A DNA stretch of 42,291 bases from Treponema sp. GTDB lineage: Bacteria > Spirochaetota > Spirochaetia > Treponematales > Breznakiellaceae. The stretch is taken from assembly GCA_031274285.1 (NCBI GenBank), contig JAISQJ010000166.1, positions 1-42,291 of the forward strand. The letters are read 5' to 3'. This document shows, in pieces, positions 14,309 through 25,057 of this stretch (its first letter is position 1; each line of letters opens with the position of its first letter). The position numbers and the translations under genes were made by a program. The notes under the pieces are model-generated. The model worked only from the letters and a program-made list of their open reading frames with translations, was not told where the DNA came from and did no database searches.

Positions 14309-17300
14309 ATGAATCCGAAGTTTAGCAAAATTATCGCCCTGGCGCTGATCCAGTGCCAGCTTTCCATGATGCTGCCCGCGGAGGAACTGCGGACGGACCT
14401 GAGACGGGGCATGGCCCGGCTGGAGCATTACCTGGATCGGGCGGCGGCGGAGCGGAGGGCCCAGGATTGGGACCAGTTGGCCCGTTCGGGGCTGGAAGCG
14501 GCCATGTATGAATGGGAGAGCGGGGCCCTGTGGCTTCTGGAGCGGGACGAAGAAGCCTGGCGGGAAGAACGGGAACAGGCGGAACTGAGCTACCGCAAGG
14601 AAACGGAGGCCGCCTATGTACGCTGGGCCAGCGGACGGGCCTACAGTGAGCGGGCGGCCTTTGAGGGTTCCGGCCTGGGCGCGGCGCTGCGGGCCGCGGC
14701 CGCGGACTGGAGCTATGGGGATTCCGGCCGCATAGTAAACCTGGCGGACGCCGGTGCGGCAAGGGCCGCCTGGGAGCAGGTGGCGGGGGAAATTGTGGAT
14801 CGCTACCTTGCCGGCTGGGAAGAAGCCCAGGGCCTGGTTCACGCGGAACTGGAAAGCCGGTTCCGGGACCTGGGCCTAAGCGATGAGGAGCGGCAGGCCC
14901 TGATCCTCGGCGTGGCGGCGGAGCGGCGGGCCCTGGTGGACAGGGAGTATGGCCGCATCGCCCTGGCCGAGGGGAACCGGCTTATGGCGGAACTGCTCTA
15001 CGATCACGGGAGCATGAAAAAACTCGCTGCGGCCGAGGCGGCCTCTGTTATTGCCAGGGAACTGGCCAGGGAGGCGGAGGCGGCCACGGAGGAGCGGGCC
15101 AAGGAACTGTTCACGGAACTCGACACCATGTTCTCCTCGGAAGAAGAGGAGGAGGGGATTTCGCTGGCCGCCGACGATTGGCTTAACAGATTCCGCGGGG
15201 CCTTTGAGGAGGGCCTGGCCCGCTGGGAGGAGGCGGAACTTGGTTTTTTAGCCGCCCGGGCGGAATGGGAGCATGATGCGGAAGACGCTTACCTTGCGGG
15301 GGAGGAGGCCTGGAACAATGCCTACCGGGAATTGTCAGACCGGCAAAAGGCCTGGGAAGCGGCCATACTGTTAAAGCTGGATGAGGGCTTTGCCAAGTGG
15401 CAGGAGGATCATTCCCGCCTTACGACAGAGATTGAAACCGCCCGGAATGAATTTCTCGCCGCATCGGAGGAGAGCCGCAAGGTAAAGGAAAAGATGCTGG
15501 ATTCCCAGGCGGAAATTTATATCCGCAGCCGCCAGATGCTGGACATGGTGCGCCAGGGGATAGAAAGCTGGTACGACCTGTGGAATGAAAAATACCTTAT
15601 GGTGTATACCCTGATAAAGCAGGCCGCCGCCCATACGGGAAATCAGTTTAATAACTTTAGTAACCTTGATGAAAATATTTATAAGAGCCTGATCGATAAA
15701 AAAAGTCTTGATATTGATGAGTTAACTAATCCCCATAAAGATAACATGACCGTACTGCGTTCTCAAATTGAACTCTGGAAAGAGGCCTGCCTGGCGCTGA
15801 AGGCAGGGGGGAGGAGTCTGCCGGCGTCTATTGACGCGCTGCTGGCCGCCGCCGATGAGCTGCTTAACGAAGAAAGCGGCTGGCTTTCCCTGGCCGCGAG
15901 GTACCGGGAATATGCGGATACCGCGGCGGAACGGCTCTACCGGCTGACAGGAGCCATGGGCGAAACCATCGAAGGGTACTCGTGGGAACTGGAGACCGAA
16001 CTGCTCAAGGCCGGGGCCCTGTTGAGCTATTGGGATGATGAGCTGGAGGTGGCCGAAGCGCTGAACTACTATGCCCAGGAAACCAGCTCCATTATTGAGG
16101 ATGCGGCCAAAACCCAGGAGGAACTGGAAAACGCCAAGGGGGTCTATGAAGAATCGGTAAGGCAATACGAGGCTTCCCTGGAAGCCCTGAGGGAAAAGGG
16201 CCTGGTCCTGGATAAGGCCCAGGAAGATTTTGAGACCGCCCGCGCTGTCCTGGCAGGCCTTAGGGAAGCTGTTGAGGAAGCCCAGCGGGATTACGCGAAC
16301 ATCCTTGCCGCCATAAAGGACATGAACCCCGCCCCGGTCTACGATGAACTGGCAAACCTGGGCCTGGCGATTCTGGCGGTCTGGGAGGGAAAAACAAGCC
16401 TTGACGATGAGGCGGACGGCGCAAAGACCATCGAGGAGTCCATCCTTGCCTATTACCGTCTTTCTCATGACTACGCGGACATGCTGAGAACCCTGGAAAT
16501 AAACGCCATGCTGGAATCCCTGGAAACGGGCGCCGGCCTTGGTCAGCCCGGTCTTGCCGAGCTGGAGGCCAAGGCGGAGGAGGCGCGGCTCCTTGCCCAA
16601 TCGAACCGTGAGGAGGACCTGCGGGCTGCGGCGGGGCTGTACCCTGCGGGGGTTCCGGTATCAATCTACTGGGGCGGCGGGGAAATATCCCTGTATCAGA
16701 ATGGCCGGGAACTCCTGATAGCCCTGGATCAGGCCTTTCGGGAAAGTACGTCCCCCAAAGAACAGGAAATCCTCTTGACCCTGATGCGGCAGGCATGGCA
16801 GGAAGCGGCCGCATGGTACGAGGAGGAAGCGGAGCTGCGGAGACAGGCCATTGAATATCTAAAGACCGGGGCCCTGGCCGAAATTGATGAGGAGGCCCTG
16901 GCGGAATCGGAATCACGGGTTCTCCTGGAGGGCCTGCTGGCGGCCCTGCAGGTTACCCTGGACCTTGGGCTCCCGGACTCTGTCAGCCGGGAAGAACTGA
17001 CGGCTCTGATTCAAACTATTGAGGATGCCCTTAGCTCGGACCCCGGTGAGGCGATAGCCGCGCTCGCTATGGGGAATCAGCTTTTTATTGATGCCATGAC
17101 AGGGTCCCTGGTCCTGCCCGACGAGGCCTACGCCGCGGCCTGGATTGCGCAGCGGGAGGCCCGGCGGACTCTCGGCCTGGCCGAAGCGGAGCGGGTACAG
17201 CTTATCAGGAACCGTTATGGAAGCTACGACGCCGGGGATACCAACAGGAAAAACCAGGAGGCCCGGGAAGCGGTAAGATCGCTTATAGCGGCGCTTCAGG

Positions 17301-20300
17301 ACGGGAGCCGGGACACGGCGGGCAGGGAAGGGGCCCTGGACTATGCGGCGGAACTGCGGGTCCTTGGCCAGGGGCTCAACCAACTGGGACAGGAAGCGCT
17401 GGAAATGTATATCGCCGCCTTCCTTGAATACGCCGCCGTCCGTGACTACCGCGTCAATCCAACTAGCGAATCGGACCTTTCTCTGAGGCAGCAGGCCTAC
17501 GCCGGCGCCGGGGCGGCTTACCAGGTCTACACCGCCTGGCAGTACCAGATCTACGACGAAGCGGGGCTGGCCGAAATAGCGGGCAGCGGCGAATTTGCCC
17601 GGCTTAACGAACAGGAGCAGGAGGCGTTTATCATTTATGCCCTGTCCAAAGATTACGCGGCCCTGACCCTCTGGGCCGGCAGGATCATCCAGGCCGCCCA
17701 TGAGGAATTATTTAAGGCCGCCGACGCCCTGGTTTATGCCCAGTATTATCAGCGGGAAAAAGAGGGCGGCCTCTTCGCATGGATAGCGGAACTGGCTTCC
17801 TACAAAAATCAGATGTCAGAATGCGGCATTGGCGACGATACCCTGGAAAAAATAGCTCCCCTCTTTGCCGCCGGTGCGGCGGATAAGGGCCTGGAAAGTT
17901 TGAAAAATAAAATATTCTGGACCGGGGTATGGTTTACCGGGGACGATGCATGGAACCAGGTCCAGTACCAGGAAGGTTTAGGCGAGACCGAGGCGGAACA
18001 GGCCCGGGCCGCCCTGGAAAGCGGCTGGCAGGAAAGTATGAACGGAATTACCTGGGACGCCTACCTCTATTCGATGGTAAACAGGGACTTAGAACGGCTG
18101 CTCTACATGGCCGAGGGCGGGGAGGCATTGAACAGGCAGAAGGATCAGAAAAAGGCTGCCCTGGATAAGGCCCTGGATGAATATAATACCTACCTGGATC
18201 AGGATTACGATCTTGCCGTCGCTTTCCTTGATCAAAGCTGCGTGGACTACAATGACGCTGTGGACGAGGCGGACAGCTACTACCGGGCCATGGCGGCAGC
18301 GCGGCTCCACCTGCGCAAAAGGCAGGAAATACAGGATTGGGCTTCCAGCATTTATCTAAAGGATTTTGGAATCAACTACGAAGAAAACTACCTGAGCCCC
18401 CTGGAAAAATCGAGTCAGGTCCGTTACGCCCGGGAGCGGGCTTTAATGGCCGTAGAAGTGCTGAGGGAGATTCTTGAAGGCGAATCCCCCCATGTTGACG
18501 GTGAATACCACGAGGCGATGGAGTCCTACAAGGAAAGCCGCCGCCGTTATTACCTGGCCCAGGTTGCCGCCTACGAAACCGCAACGGCCCTTGCCCGGCA
18601 GCAGGGTATTGTCCGGGAGGCGGAACTGGCGGAGGAGGCGGCCCGGAGAGACCTGGTGGTCTATACCGGCCCCGTGGCGCCGGGGAATTATGAGCTGGTG
18701 AATGTGCTGAGCGACGGGAACGGCGGCTACCGAATCGAATTAACCTATACCCTGCAAGACCGGTACATTGGCGATGTTATTAATTCCTTCGATCCCGATG
18801 CATCCCAGGGCTTTGGGTATTTTTTAAGCCCCACCGCGGTACGGAAGCCGAATACCGCCAGCGATGCGGAGGCTTTTCGCGCCTATTTTGACGATAGAAC
18901 CGTGGCCCTTGAAAGGGTTGATACCCCCGAATCCATAACCATGGCCGAGTATGAGGCCAGCGAATGGCTCAAAAGGATAGGGGCTATAGGAATCGATTAC
19001 TATGACGATGTGATGCTGGCGTCCCTTTATATCAGATACTGCGCCGCCGACGGATCGGCCGAAGGAAGAGACTGGTTTAAGACGGCAAGCGATCCCCGCT
19101 CCGGGGGCACGTATACCCTGGGGGATATTCCCCTGAGCGAAAGCGTCCATGGGCTGAATTTAAGGGCGGAATACGACTCTGCCCGGCGGACTGTACTGCA
19201 GGATGCGTATAACCGGGTCATGTCCAGGGCCGGCGGGGAAGAGGATATAGCCCGCTATCTCTTGTACCGGAACCGGAATATTATCGGCAACGCCGCCGAT
19301 TACGAGGAGAGTCTGCTGAAATCCCGGGCCTTGAAGCTGGTGGATAATGCCATAGGAAAAACCTACCGGAATTATACCACCGCCTTTAAGGTGGCCATGG
19401 GGATAGGGGCCGCTCTGACCGCCACCGGGGTGGCCCTGACGGTGGCTTCTATTTTTAATCCCGGCCTTGCGACTGCGGCGGGTATCGCCTTTGCGGGAGC
19501 GGCGGCGGCCTTTTTTACGGCGGGGGTCTTGGACTTTGCCCGCGATCAACTGGATAATATCCGGGACGGGGTACGGAATATCCAGAATGGGGTTAATCAA
19601 AACCTGGACGGCGGTAACGGCTACAATACGCGGTTTAAGAACAACTACAGCGAATGGGAGCAAACCTTAGCCCATCTGGCCGAGGAAAGAAAGGTGCTGA
19701 ACCGCATGATGTACGGTACCGACGACAAGCCCCCCAATGCCGATTCTGAACTGAGCTATGGAAATTTCCGCCAGGGCCTTTCGGCCCTGCTCAACAACGG
19801 CCGGGCCAGGTCCGCCCTTTCCTTCGGCGAGGGCATTGATCTGTACAGCGAGGAACTGTTCAATGCCAGCGGGGCAAAGGCCGGTTCCACCATAACGGGG
19901 GCCTTAAAAATCCTTAATGCCGTTATCGAGCAAGAATCCCTTACCTTCGAGGAATCCCTGGATGGGGAGTCTGAAAGGCTGATGGCGGCGCAGGAACAAA
20001 ATATCGCCCTTTACGATGAAGTAATGAATTCCGCCCTGATAATTCCCCAGGACCGGCAGGAGGAACTGCGGGCCCTGGCCCTGAGGGCAGGGGACCCCAG
20101 CCTGGACATAGCGGAGCGCCGGAACGCCGCCCTTGAGTATGAAAGGCTTATTGAGGAACTCTGCGGGAAAACGGAGGACAGGCGCGCCGAGATCAGGGGC
20201 CTGCTGGAAAATACCTTTGGGGATGATACCTGGAACAGCGAATGGCATGCCGCCAATCTTATGGGCCTGGAAGGGGAACTGTTCAATTCTAAGATACTCC

Positions 20301-23300
20301 ATACCAGGGCAGCGGAAACCTATACCGAGAATGAAATAGTCTTACTGCGGGCCTCTGCCCTGTCCGCCCTTGACAAGAGTTCGTCCCTGGCGCTTTCGGT
20401 AAAGGAGCGGGAATGGGAACTTACGATGGCGGATTTCCTGAACCAGTATTACGCATGGCAGGAACAGGTGGAGCAGATACGGCAGGCCGGGCTTTCCGAG
20501 TGGACCAAGGCCCGTTCAAGAATGAACGAGGGCTATAACAACTGGCGGAAAAGCTTTAGCGATGAATACCAGGCCAAAGCCGACGCGTGGGACCTCAATT
20601 ACCTTGAGTTTGTAACCGGAAAGCAGCAATGGGTGGATGATCAGTATCTTTACGCGGTAAGCGTGGGGAATGTGGGGCTCTTTGACTATACGGAAAGTGA
20701 TGCCGCCCAGATAGTCGCCCAGACCCTGGCGCGGCTCTCGATTGAACAGATGAACCGGGAAACCATCGATCCCTCGGCCTACACGGACATGCTCCTGGAA
20801 GATTCGATCCTGGGGGAACTGCTTTCCCGCATGGACGATCTGGACGGGCGCACGGGAGGGTCGAGGGTGCAAACCGCGGCCAAGCGGACAAGCGACGCCC
20901 AGAGCCTGGCCCAGGCATCGAAGGTTCTTGACCTGATGAGCGATGATATGCAGAAGGCCGCCGCCAAGCTGGCCGTCCAGGAAGCGCAAAAACTTATTGA
21001 TGAGGCGATTCGTCAATTCCGGAACCGGCTTGCCGCTGAAAATAAGGCCATGTGGGAATGGGAAGAACGCCTGGTACAGGCAAACGGCTACCGGATCGAC
21101 GGCGAAATATGGCGGCAGGCAATAGTTGACACCACGGCCTTTGAAGATATTACCAGGACGCAGACGGTACACCGCTACCAGGACTACAAGCCCGGCGCCG
21201 AGCCCGTCTCCGCCGCGGATATGAGCGCCGCAGCCCTGAACGACCTTGATGCCGAGGGGATCATGCGGGTGGTGGATTTGGCCCGCTGGAACCTGGACAA
21301 ATGGGGGGAGACAATCTTCGGACGCCTTGACGCCAAGGGAAATATACTGGAACACCGGATTCCCCGGGGCTTTGGTGAACTGGGCGCCGCAGGCTATGCG
21401 GAGATCGCCTCCACGGAAAAGAACAGGGTAGATGACCTGGTAAGGGAAATGAATAAATTTGAGGAGAGGGACTTTGATTCCCTGAGTAAAGAAGAAAAGG
21501 AGGAATACGAAAAACTGGCGAACCAATTGATCACCGTGCGGGACGGGGAACTGGGGGCCCATATCGGTTACGGGCCGGTACTGAAAGACGAAGTAGACTA
21601 TCACCACAGCCCCATTGATGACGCCCTTGACCGGGGCGCGGGGGAACTGGGCAGGATCCTGCTGGATTTTATGTGGAACAGCCGGATAAGTACCATGGGC
21701 TACCTGGAGGCAAGTAAGGCTTTTTATGACCAGAAACTCTGGGCAGGGGAGCTTATTCCCGGCCTGAATATAAACAGCTTTACGTTCCGTGATGTTCTAA
21801 GTCTGGCAGGAACGGTGGGCTCTACGGTGGTAAGCGCCATCGCCACCCCGGTTGCCGGAGCCCTTGTGGGCATGATTGATGACCTGTTCCTTGGGGCCTT
21901 TGACATGGGCCTTAGTTACCGGAGCCCGGAGGACGTACTTAAATCCCTGGCCCTTAGCGCCGGGACTTCGGCCGCCAGCCTGGGCCTTAGCGCGCTGGGT
22001 AATACGGAGCTTGTTAAGTCCCTGGGAGAGAAGGCATTTAAGCCCTTAGCCGATATTGCCGCCAAGGACACCGTCCTGGCAAAGGTGCTGGACATAGGAA
22101 AATCCGCGGCATCTTCCTACACCGGCGCTGCGGCGATGAATTTTATGGGCTCTTATGATTTTAGTACCGGAAAATTTGACGCAGATGCCTTTGTCAAGAG
22201 TCTTTACAGCGCGCAAACCCTGTCCGGCGTTATAGGTTCCGTGCTGAGTACCCAGCTTAGCGGTTATGCAAGCAAAGAAATGTCTACGGCCGACAATAAG
22301 CTGTACGGCGGTCTCGTCAACCTTGCGATAGCCGGGTACAGCGAAGCCGCACGCTACGGGGTATACGCCATAGACAGCCTGATAAACGGCAGCGGGGATT
22401 TTCTTAACCGCCTTGGCCAGGCATACGACAACATGGAGGGTATCACCTTGAACCTGGCAAATTTGGGGAGCATACTGGACTTCGCGGGAACCCTGTCCTA
22501 CCGCCTGGGCGAGAACTATGATACCCGCCTGGAAGCCCTTGGCCAGATCCTCGGCAATACGGGGCTGCTGGAGTTGAATCTGGGCCGGGGAAGCGCCTCC
22601 CTGTCCCTTGGAACCGATGGCATTGATCTGGGGGGAAACCTCTACCGTACCGCTAAGTACAACCTGGATTACGCGGTCCTGATGCACGGGAATTATACTG
22701 CCGAAAGACGCGATCTGCTTACCACCGCTTACCTAAACGGCGACTGGGCGCTGGAGAACACCGCCATGAGGATAGAGGCGGACCGCGATCGGCTCTGGCT
22801 GGGCATGGACAGTGAAGGCAATCCGCTCCCGGAAAACGCCATGGGTCACACCACAAGGCGGACCGACGAGCAGCAGGGCCGGGATATCACCATAGCGGAC
22901 TGGGGCGATACGAATAGCAGCGCCATACGCCTGCAGCACGAAGCCCACCGGGACGGCTACCGGATCGGCGATAACGATGCGGAGCTGGTGAAGGCGGTAC
23001 TGGCCCACACGGAAATGGCCGCCCGCATGCTGCAAGACGGCCTGGGATTTTTGGATGACGGGAATATTCTAACGGACCTGCTGGCCTATTCTCTCGCCGC
23101 CGATGGCAAGCTTGACTTTGCCCAATACGTACTGGGAACCTACGATAATAGTGATGAGTATTGGCGGGTTATTTTGGATGAGGAGAGAAAGGTTATTCGG
23201 GTCTTCAAAGATGAAGAGTACCGGAAGGCCACAATCGTAGAGGCGGATGGAACCGAAAGGACCGTAGAATTACAGGACGGAAGTTTGACCGCGGCTTTAG

Positions 23301-24274
23301 CGGCTGCGGTTGGCAACGGTATGACGGGTACTGAAATGAATGCTATCATGACCGAAGACCCGCACTTAGATTTTGATAATGAATCGCGCTTGTGGTATGC
23401 GGTAGATGATGAGGGAAAATATGTTCCGCCGGCACAGCCCGAGGAAGCGGCACCGGAAATAAAACCAACGAAAACCGGACTCCTGCAAGGCTTTTTTGAC
23501 TGGGTTGGGGACACCGCGGGAAAAGTGAAGGAAAAGCTGTCAACGATTCCCGGCAAGATTGAAAGAGGCTTTAATAAAGCTAAATCGGGCGTCGAATCTT
23601 TTCTGGATACGGTCAAGGGGCTGTTTCAAAAATCCGACCGCCAGGCTATTCCCGAACAATTGACCGATATGGAACAGAATGATACCTTTAGCGATATGGT
23701 CCTGGTTAATAGGGGAGATTCGCTTAGTTTCTGGAATAGCCTAATGACTGATGCGGTAAAGAATCAATACGCTTTTACAACTACAGGCGAATATAACTGC
23801 AATCGGTTCGCCCGGGATGTCATCCGGGAGTATTTTGGTGCGGAAGTTTACGGGAGTATTTTTGGCACGGGCTGGGCCAATACCAACACCATGTTTGAAG
23901 AATTTAAAACAAACCCCAATCTGGCAAAGATCGATACAAACGCGGTAAGCATGGAAGCCATACAGGAAATGGCGGATAGGGGCCTGCTGATTCTTATGAT
24001 CTACAAGAATCCCGATGCTTCCGATAGTGGGCATATAGCCTTTGTGGCGAATAGCAACCTAACCCTGTCCACATTACCCTCAGTTCCGGAAAGTGGATTT
24101 GAAGGAAAAAAAGGAACCAGCTTGAATAGTAGTACACAATGGCCGGTTGTCGCGCAGGCTGGATCATATACAGGAATTTCCTCCATGGTGTTTGCCACAA
24201 ACGGTTGGCGTAGTAGACGGGAAGAACTTTTGAAAAACAATATAAACTTCTATACGGTAAAAGGAGGCCGATAA
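14309..24274 (+). CDS. Giant (3321 aa) exported protein with C-terminal papain-like amidase tip
   Basis: The protein starts at ATG 14309 after a G-rich ribosome site, with an N-terminal signal-like segment (KIIALALIQCQLSMMLPAEE). Residues ~25-1450 are highly helical, charged and punctuated by tryptophans, probably long coiled coils. Hydrophobic Gly/Ala-rich stretches lie near 1691-1745 and 2490-2567. The style, size and motif LQHEAHRDGY recall the Leptospira 'longest protein' family (TIGR04388, from memory). A Pro/Glu linker near 3040 and amphipathic helices (GLLQGFFDWVGDTAGKVKEK) precede a ~200-residue tip. There, YNCNRFARDVIREYFG (Cys3164) and DSGHIAFV (His3242) fit the Cys/His pair of NlpC/P60-CHAP-like peptidoglycan amidases; QAGSYTG may complete the site. 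It probably acts outside the inner membrane. The stop codon overlaps the next ATG by one base. Confidence 0.85.
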   Translation: MNPKFSKIIALALIQCQLSMMLPAEELRTDLRRGMARLEHYLDRAAAERRAQDWDQLARSGLEAAMYEWESGALWLLERDEEAWREEREQAELSYRKETEAAYVRWASGRAYSERAAFEGSGLGAALRAAAADWSYGDSGRIVNLADAGAARAAWEQVAGEIVDRYLAGWEEAQGLVHAELESRFRDLGLSDEERQALILGVAAERRALVDREYGRIALAEGNRLMAELLYDHGSMKKLAAAEAASVIARELAREAEAATEERAKELFTELDTMFSSEEEEEGISLAADDWLNRFRGAFEEGLARWEEAELGFLAARAEWEHDAEDAYLAGEEAWNNAYRELSDRQKAWEAAILLKLDEGFAKWQEDHSRLTTEIETARNEFLAASEESRKVKEKMLDSQAEIYIRSRQMLDMVRQGIESWYDLWNEKYLMVYTLIKQAAAHTGNQFNNFSNLDENIYKSLIDKKSLDIDELTNPHKDNMTVLRSQIELWKEACLALKAGGRSLPASIDALLAAADELLNEESGWLSLAARYREYADTAAERLYRLTGAMGETIEGYSWELETELLKAGALLSYWDDELEVAEALNYYAQETSSIIEDAAKTQEELENAKGVYEESVRQYEASLEALREKGLVLDKAQEDFETARAVLAGLREAVEEAQRDYANILAAIKDMNPAPVYDELANLGLAILAVWEGKTSLDDEADGAKTIEESILAYYRLSHDYADMLRTLEINAMLESLETGAGLGQPGLAELEAKAEEARLLAQSNREEDLRAAAGLYPAGVPVSIYWGGGEISLYQNGRELLIALDQAFRESTSPKEQEILLTLMRQAWQEAAAWYEEEAELRRQAIEYLKTGALAEIDEEALAESESRVLLEGLLAALQVTLDLGLPDSVSREELTALIQTIEDALSSDPGEAIAALAMGNQLFIDAMTGSLVLPDEAYAAAWIAQREARRTLGLAEAERVQLIRNRYGSYDAGDTNRKNQEAREAVRSLIAALQDGSRDTAGREGALDYAAELRVLGQGLNQLGQEALEMYIAAFLEYAAVRDYRVNPTSESDLSLRQQAYAGAGAAYQVYTAWQYQIYDEAGLAEIAGSGEFARLNEQEQEAFIIYALSKDYAALTLWAGRIIQAAHEELFKAADALVYAQYYQREKEGGLFAWIAELASYKNQMSECGIGDDTLEKIAPLFAAGAADKGLESLKNKIFWTGVWFTGDDAWNQVQYQEGLGETEAEQARAALESGWQESMNGITWDAYLYSMVNRDLERLLYMAEGGEALNRQKDQKKAALDKALDEYNTYLDQDYDLAVAFLDQSCVDYNDAVDEADSYYRAMAAARLHLRKRQEIQDWASSIYLKDFGINYEENYLSPLEKSSQVRYARERALMAVEVLREILEGESPHVDGEYHEAMESYKESRRRYYLAQVAAYETATALARQQGIVREAELAEEAARRDLVVYTGPVAPGNYELVNVLSDGNGGYRIELTYTLQDRYIGDVINSFDPDASQGFGYFLSPTAVRKPNTASDAEAFRAYFDDRTVALERVDTPESITMAEYEASEWLKRIGAIGIDYYDDVMLASLYIRYCAADGSAEGRDWFKTASDPRSGGTYTLGDIPLSESVHGLNLRAEYDSARRTVLQDAYNRVMSRAGGEEDIARYLLYRNRNIIGNAADYEESLLKSRALKLVDNAIGKTYRNYTTAFKVAMGIGAALTATGVALTVASIFNPGLATAAGIAFAGAAAAFFTAGVLDFARDQLDNIRDGVRNIQNGVNQNLDGGNGYNTRFKNNYSEWEQTLAHLAEERKVLNRMMYGTDDKPPNADSELSYGNFRQGLSALLNNGRARSALSFGEGIDLYSEELFNASGAKAGSTITGALKILNAVIEQESLTFEESLDGESERLMAAQEQNIALYDEVMNSALIIPQDRQEELRALALRAGDPSLDIAERRNAALEYERLIEELCGKTEDRRAEIRGLLENTFGDDTWNSEWHAANLMGLEGELFNSKILHTRAAETYTENEIVLLRASALSALDKSSSLALSVKEREWELTMADFLNQYYAWQEQVEQIRQAGLSEWTKARSRMNEGYNNWRKSFSDEYQAKADAWDLNYLEFVTGKQQWVDDQYLYAVSVGNVGLFDYTESDAAQIVAQTLARLSIEQMNRETIDPSAYTDMLLEDSILGELLSRMDDLDGRTGGSRVQTAAKRTSDAQSLAQASKVLDLMSDDMQKAAAKLAVQEAQKLIDEAIRQFRNRLAAENKAMWEWEERLVQANGYRIDGEIWRQAIVDTTAFEDITRTQTVHRYQDYKPGAEPVSAADMSAAALNDLDAEGIMRVVDLARWNLDKWGETIFGRLDAKGNILEHRIPRGFGELGAAGYAEIASTEKNRVDDLVREMNKFEERDFDSLSKEEKEEYEKLANQLITVRDGELGAHIGYGPVLKDEVDYHHSPIDDALDRGAGELGRILLDFMWNSRISTMGYLEASKAFYDQKLWAGELIPGLNINSFTFRDVLSLAGTVGSTVVSAIATPVAGALVGMIDDLFLGAFDMGLSYRSPEDVLKSLALSAGTSAASLGLSALGNTELVKSLGEKAFKPLADIAAKDTVLAKVLDIGKSAASSYTGAAAMNFMGSYDFSTGKFDADAFVKSLYSAQTLSGVIGSVLSTQLSGYASKEMSTADNKLYGGLVNLAIAGYSEAARYGVYAIDSLINGSGDFLNRLGQAYDNMEGITLNLANLGSILDFAGTLSYRLGENYDTRLEALGQILGNTGLLELNLGRGSASLSLGTDGIDLGGNLYRTAKYNLDYAVLMHGNYTAERRDLLTTAYLNGDWALENTAMRIEADRDRLWLGMDSEGNPLPENAMGHTTRRTDEQQGRDITIADWGDTNSSAIRLQHEAHRDGYRIGDNDAELVKAVLAHTEMAARMLQDGLGFLDDGNILTDLLAYSLAADGKLDFAQYVLGTYDNSDEYWRVILDEERKVIRVFKDEEYRKATIVEADGTERTVELQDGSLTAALAAAVGNGMTGTEMNAIMTEDPHLDFDNESRLWYAVDDEGKYVPPAQPEEAAPEIKPTKTGLLQGFFDWVGDTAGKVKEKLSTIPGKIERGFNKAKSGVESFLDTVKGLFQKSDRQAIPEQLTDMEQNDTFSDMVLVNRGDSLSFWNSLMTDAVKNQYAFTTTGEYNCNRFARDVIREYFGAEVYGSIFGTGWANTNTMFEEFKTNPNLAKIDTNAVSMEAIQEMADRGLLILMIYKNPDASDSGHIAFVANSNLTLSTLPSVPESGFEGKKGTSLNSSTQWPVVAQAGSYTGISSMVFATNGWRSRREELLKNNINFYTVKGGR

Positions 24275-25053
24275 TGAAAAATTCATGGACCTTGACTTTT
24301 CTTCTGGTATTGTTATGCTCCTGCGGGAAAGACGCGGGTACCTTAAGCTACGAAGACCTGCAGGAATTCACCGATTCATTAACACCCTATGGTACCTACT
24401 TTTGGGATGAATTCGGACAGTACCGGGACCTCTACAACCTGGGAGAGGCGGAATCCAGGCTGCTGGGCGAGTGGTTTTCCCTTAATCCCAGTGACCGCGG
24501 CGACTACTATTTTTACCCCAATAAACTGTTTGTCTATGTTTTTGACAAGTTAATTTATAAAAACGACGGGACAAAAAGCATAAACGGCGCATTGGGAACC
24601 TGGGATCTCAGGGGAAACATGGTTACGGTAACGATATACGGCCTTGACCAGGTAACCGAATGGACCCATTGGTGGGATGGTAAGCATGAATACATACGGA
24701 TAGATCCCTTTGAAGCGGTAATAACCGATGTCAGGGAAATCTATTCCACTGGGTATACCCGGAAACTCTTTAGGCCCCTGAGATTCCCCTGGGACTTGGA
24801 TAGTAATCTCATACGGGCACAGATGCCGGGAAACCCTCCGGGAAAAATGGTAAAGGAGGGTATAGGCATGATAAGGTTTCTATACTGGGTTGATGTAATT
24901 ACTAATTCTGGGAAACTGGAACATAACTACAACATGTTTAGGTATGTGCCGGATATGGCGGAGCATAAGGTCTCGGGCCTGGATATCGTAAGCAGCCCCG
25001 ATATGGTGTATAAATACTTTGTGGAGTCCTTTTCCCTTCCCTATGTGCTATAG
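24274..25053 (+). CDS. Lipoprotein paired with the giant protein (candidate immunity or anchor)
   Basis: The ATG at 24274 overlaps the TAA of the giant gene (TAATG), so translation is coupled; AAAGGAGG lies just before it. The 259-residue product has a short signal peptide ending LLCSC, a lipobox with Cys17, and then a mature domain rich in aromatic and acidic residues (SLTPYGTYFWDEFGQYRDLY, EWTHWWDGKHEYIRID). I recognise no family. Its position, localisation and shared low GC (38% in one counted line) suggest it works with the tip of the giant protein, either as a periplasmic inhibitor protecting the producer's wall or as an outer-membrane partner. Both are inference. Confidence 0.8.
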   Translation: MKNSWTLTFLLVLLCSCGKDAGTLSYEDLQEFTDSLTPYGTYFWDEFGQYRDLYNLGEAESRLLGEWFSLNPSDRGDYYFYPNKLFVYVFDKLIYKNDGTKSINGALGTWDLRGNMVTVTIYGLDQVTEWTHWWDGKHEYIRIDPFEAVITDVREIYSTGYTRKLFRPLRFPWDLDSNLIRAQMPGNPPGKMVKEGIGMIRFLYWVDVITNSGKLEHNYNMFRYVPDMAEHKVSGLDIVSSPDMVYKYFVESFSLPYVL

Positions 25054-25057
25054 CACT

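Noticed and set aside
22920-22970. HEAHRDG in the giant protein considered as a zinc protease site
   Set aside because: HExxH is not met (the second His is one residue too early), and the motif recalls a structural motif of the Leptospira giant-protein family.
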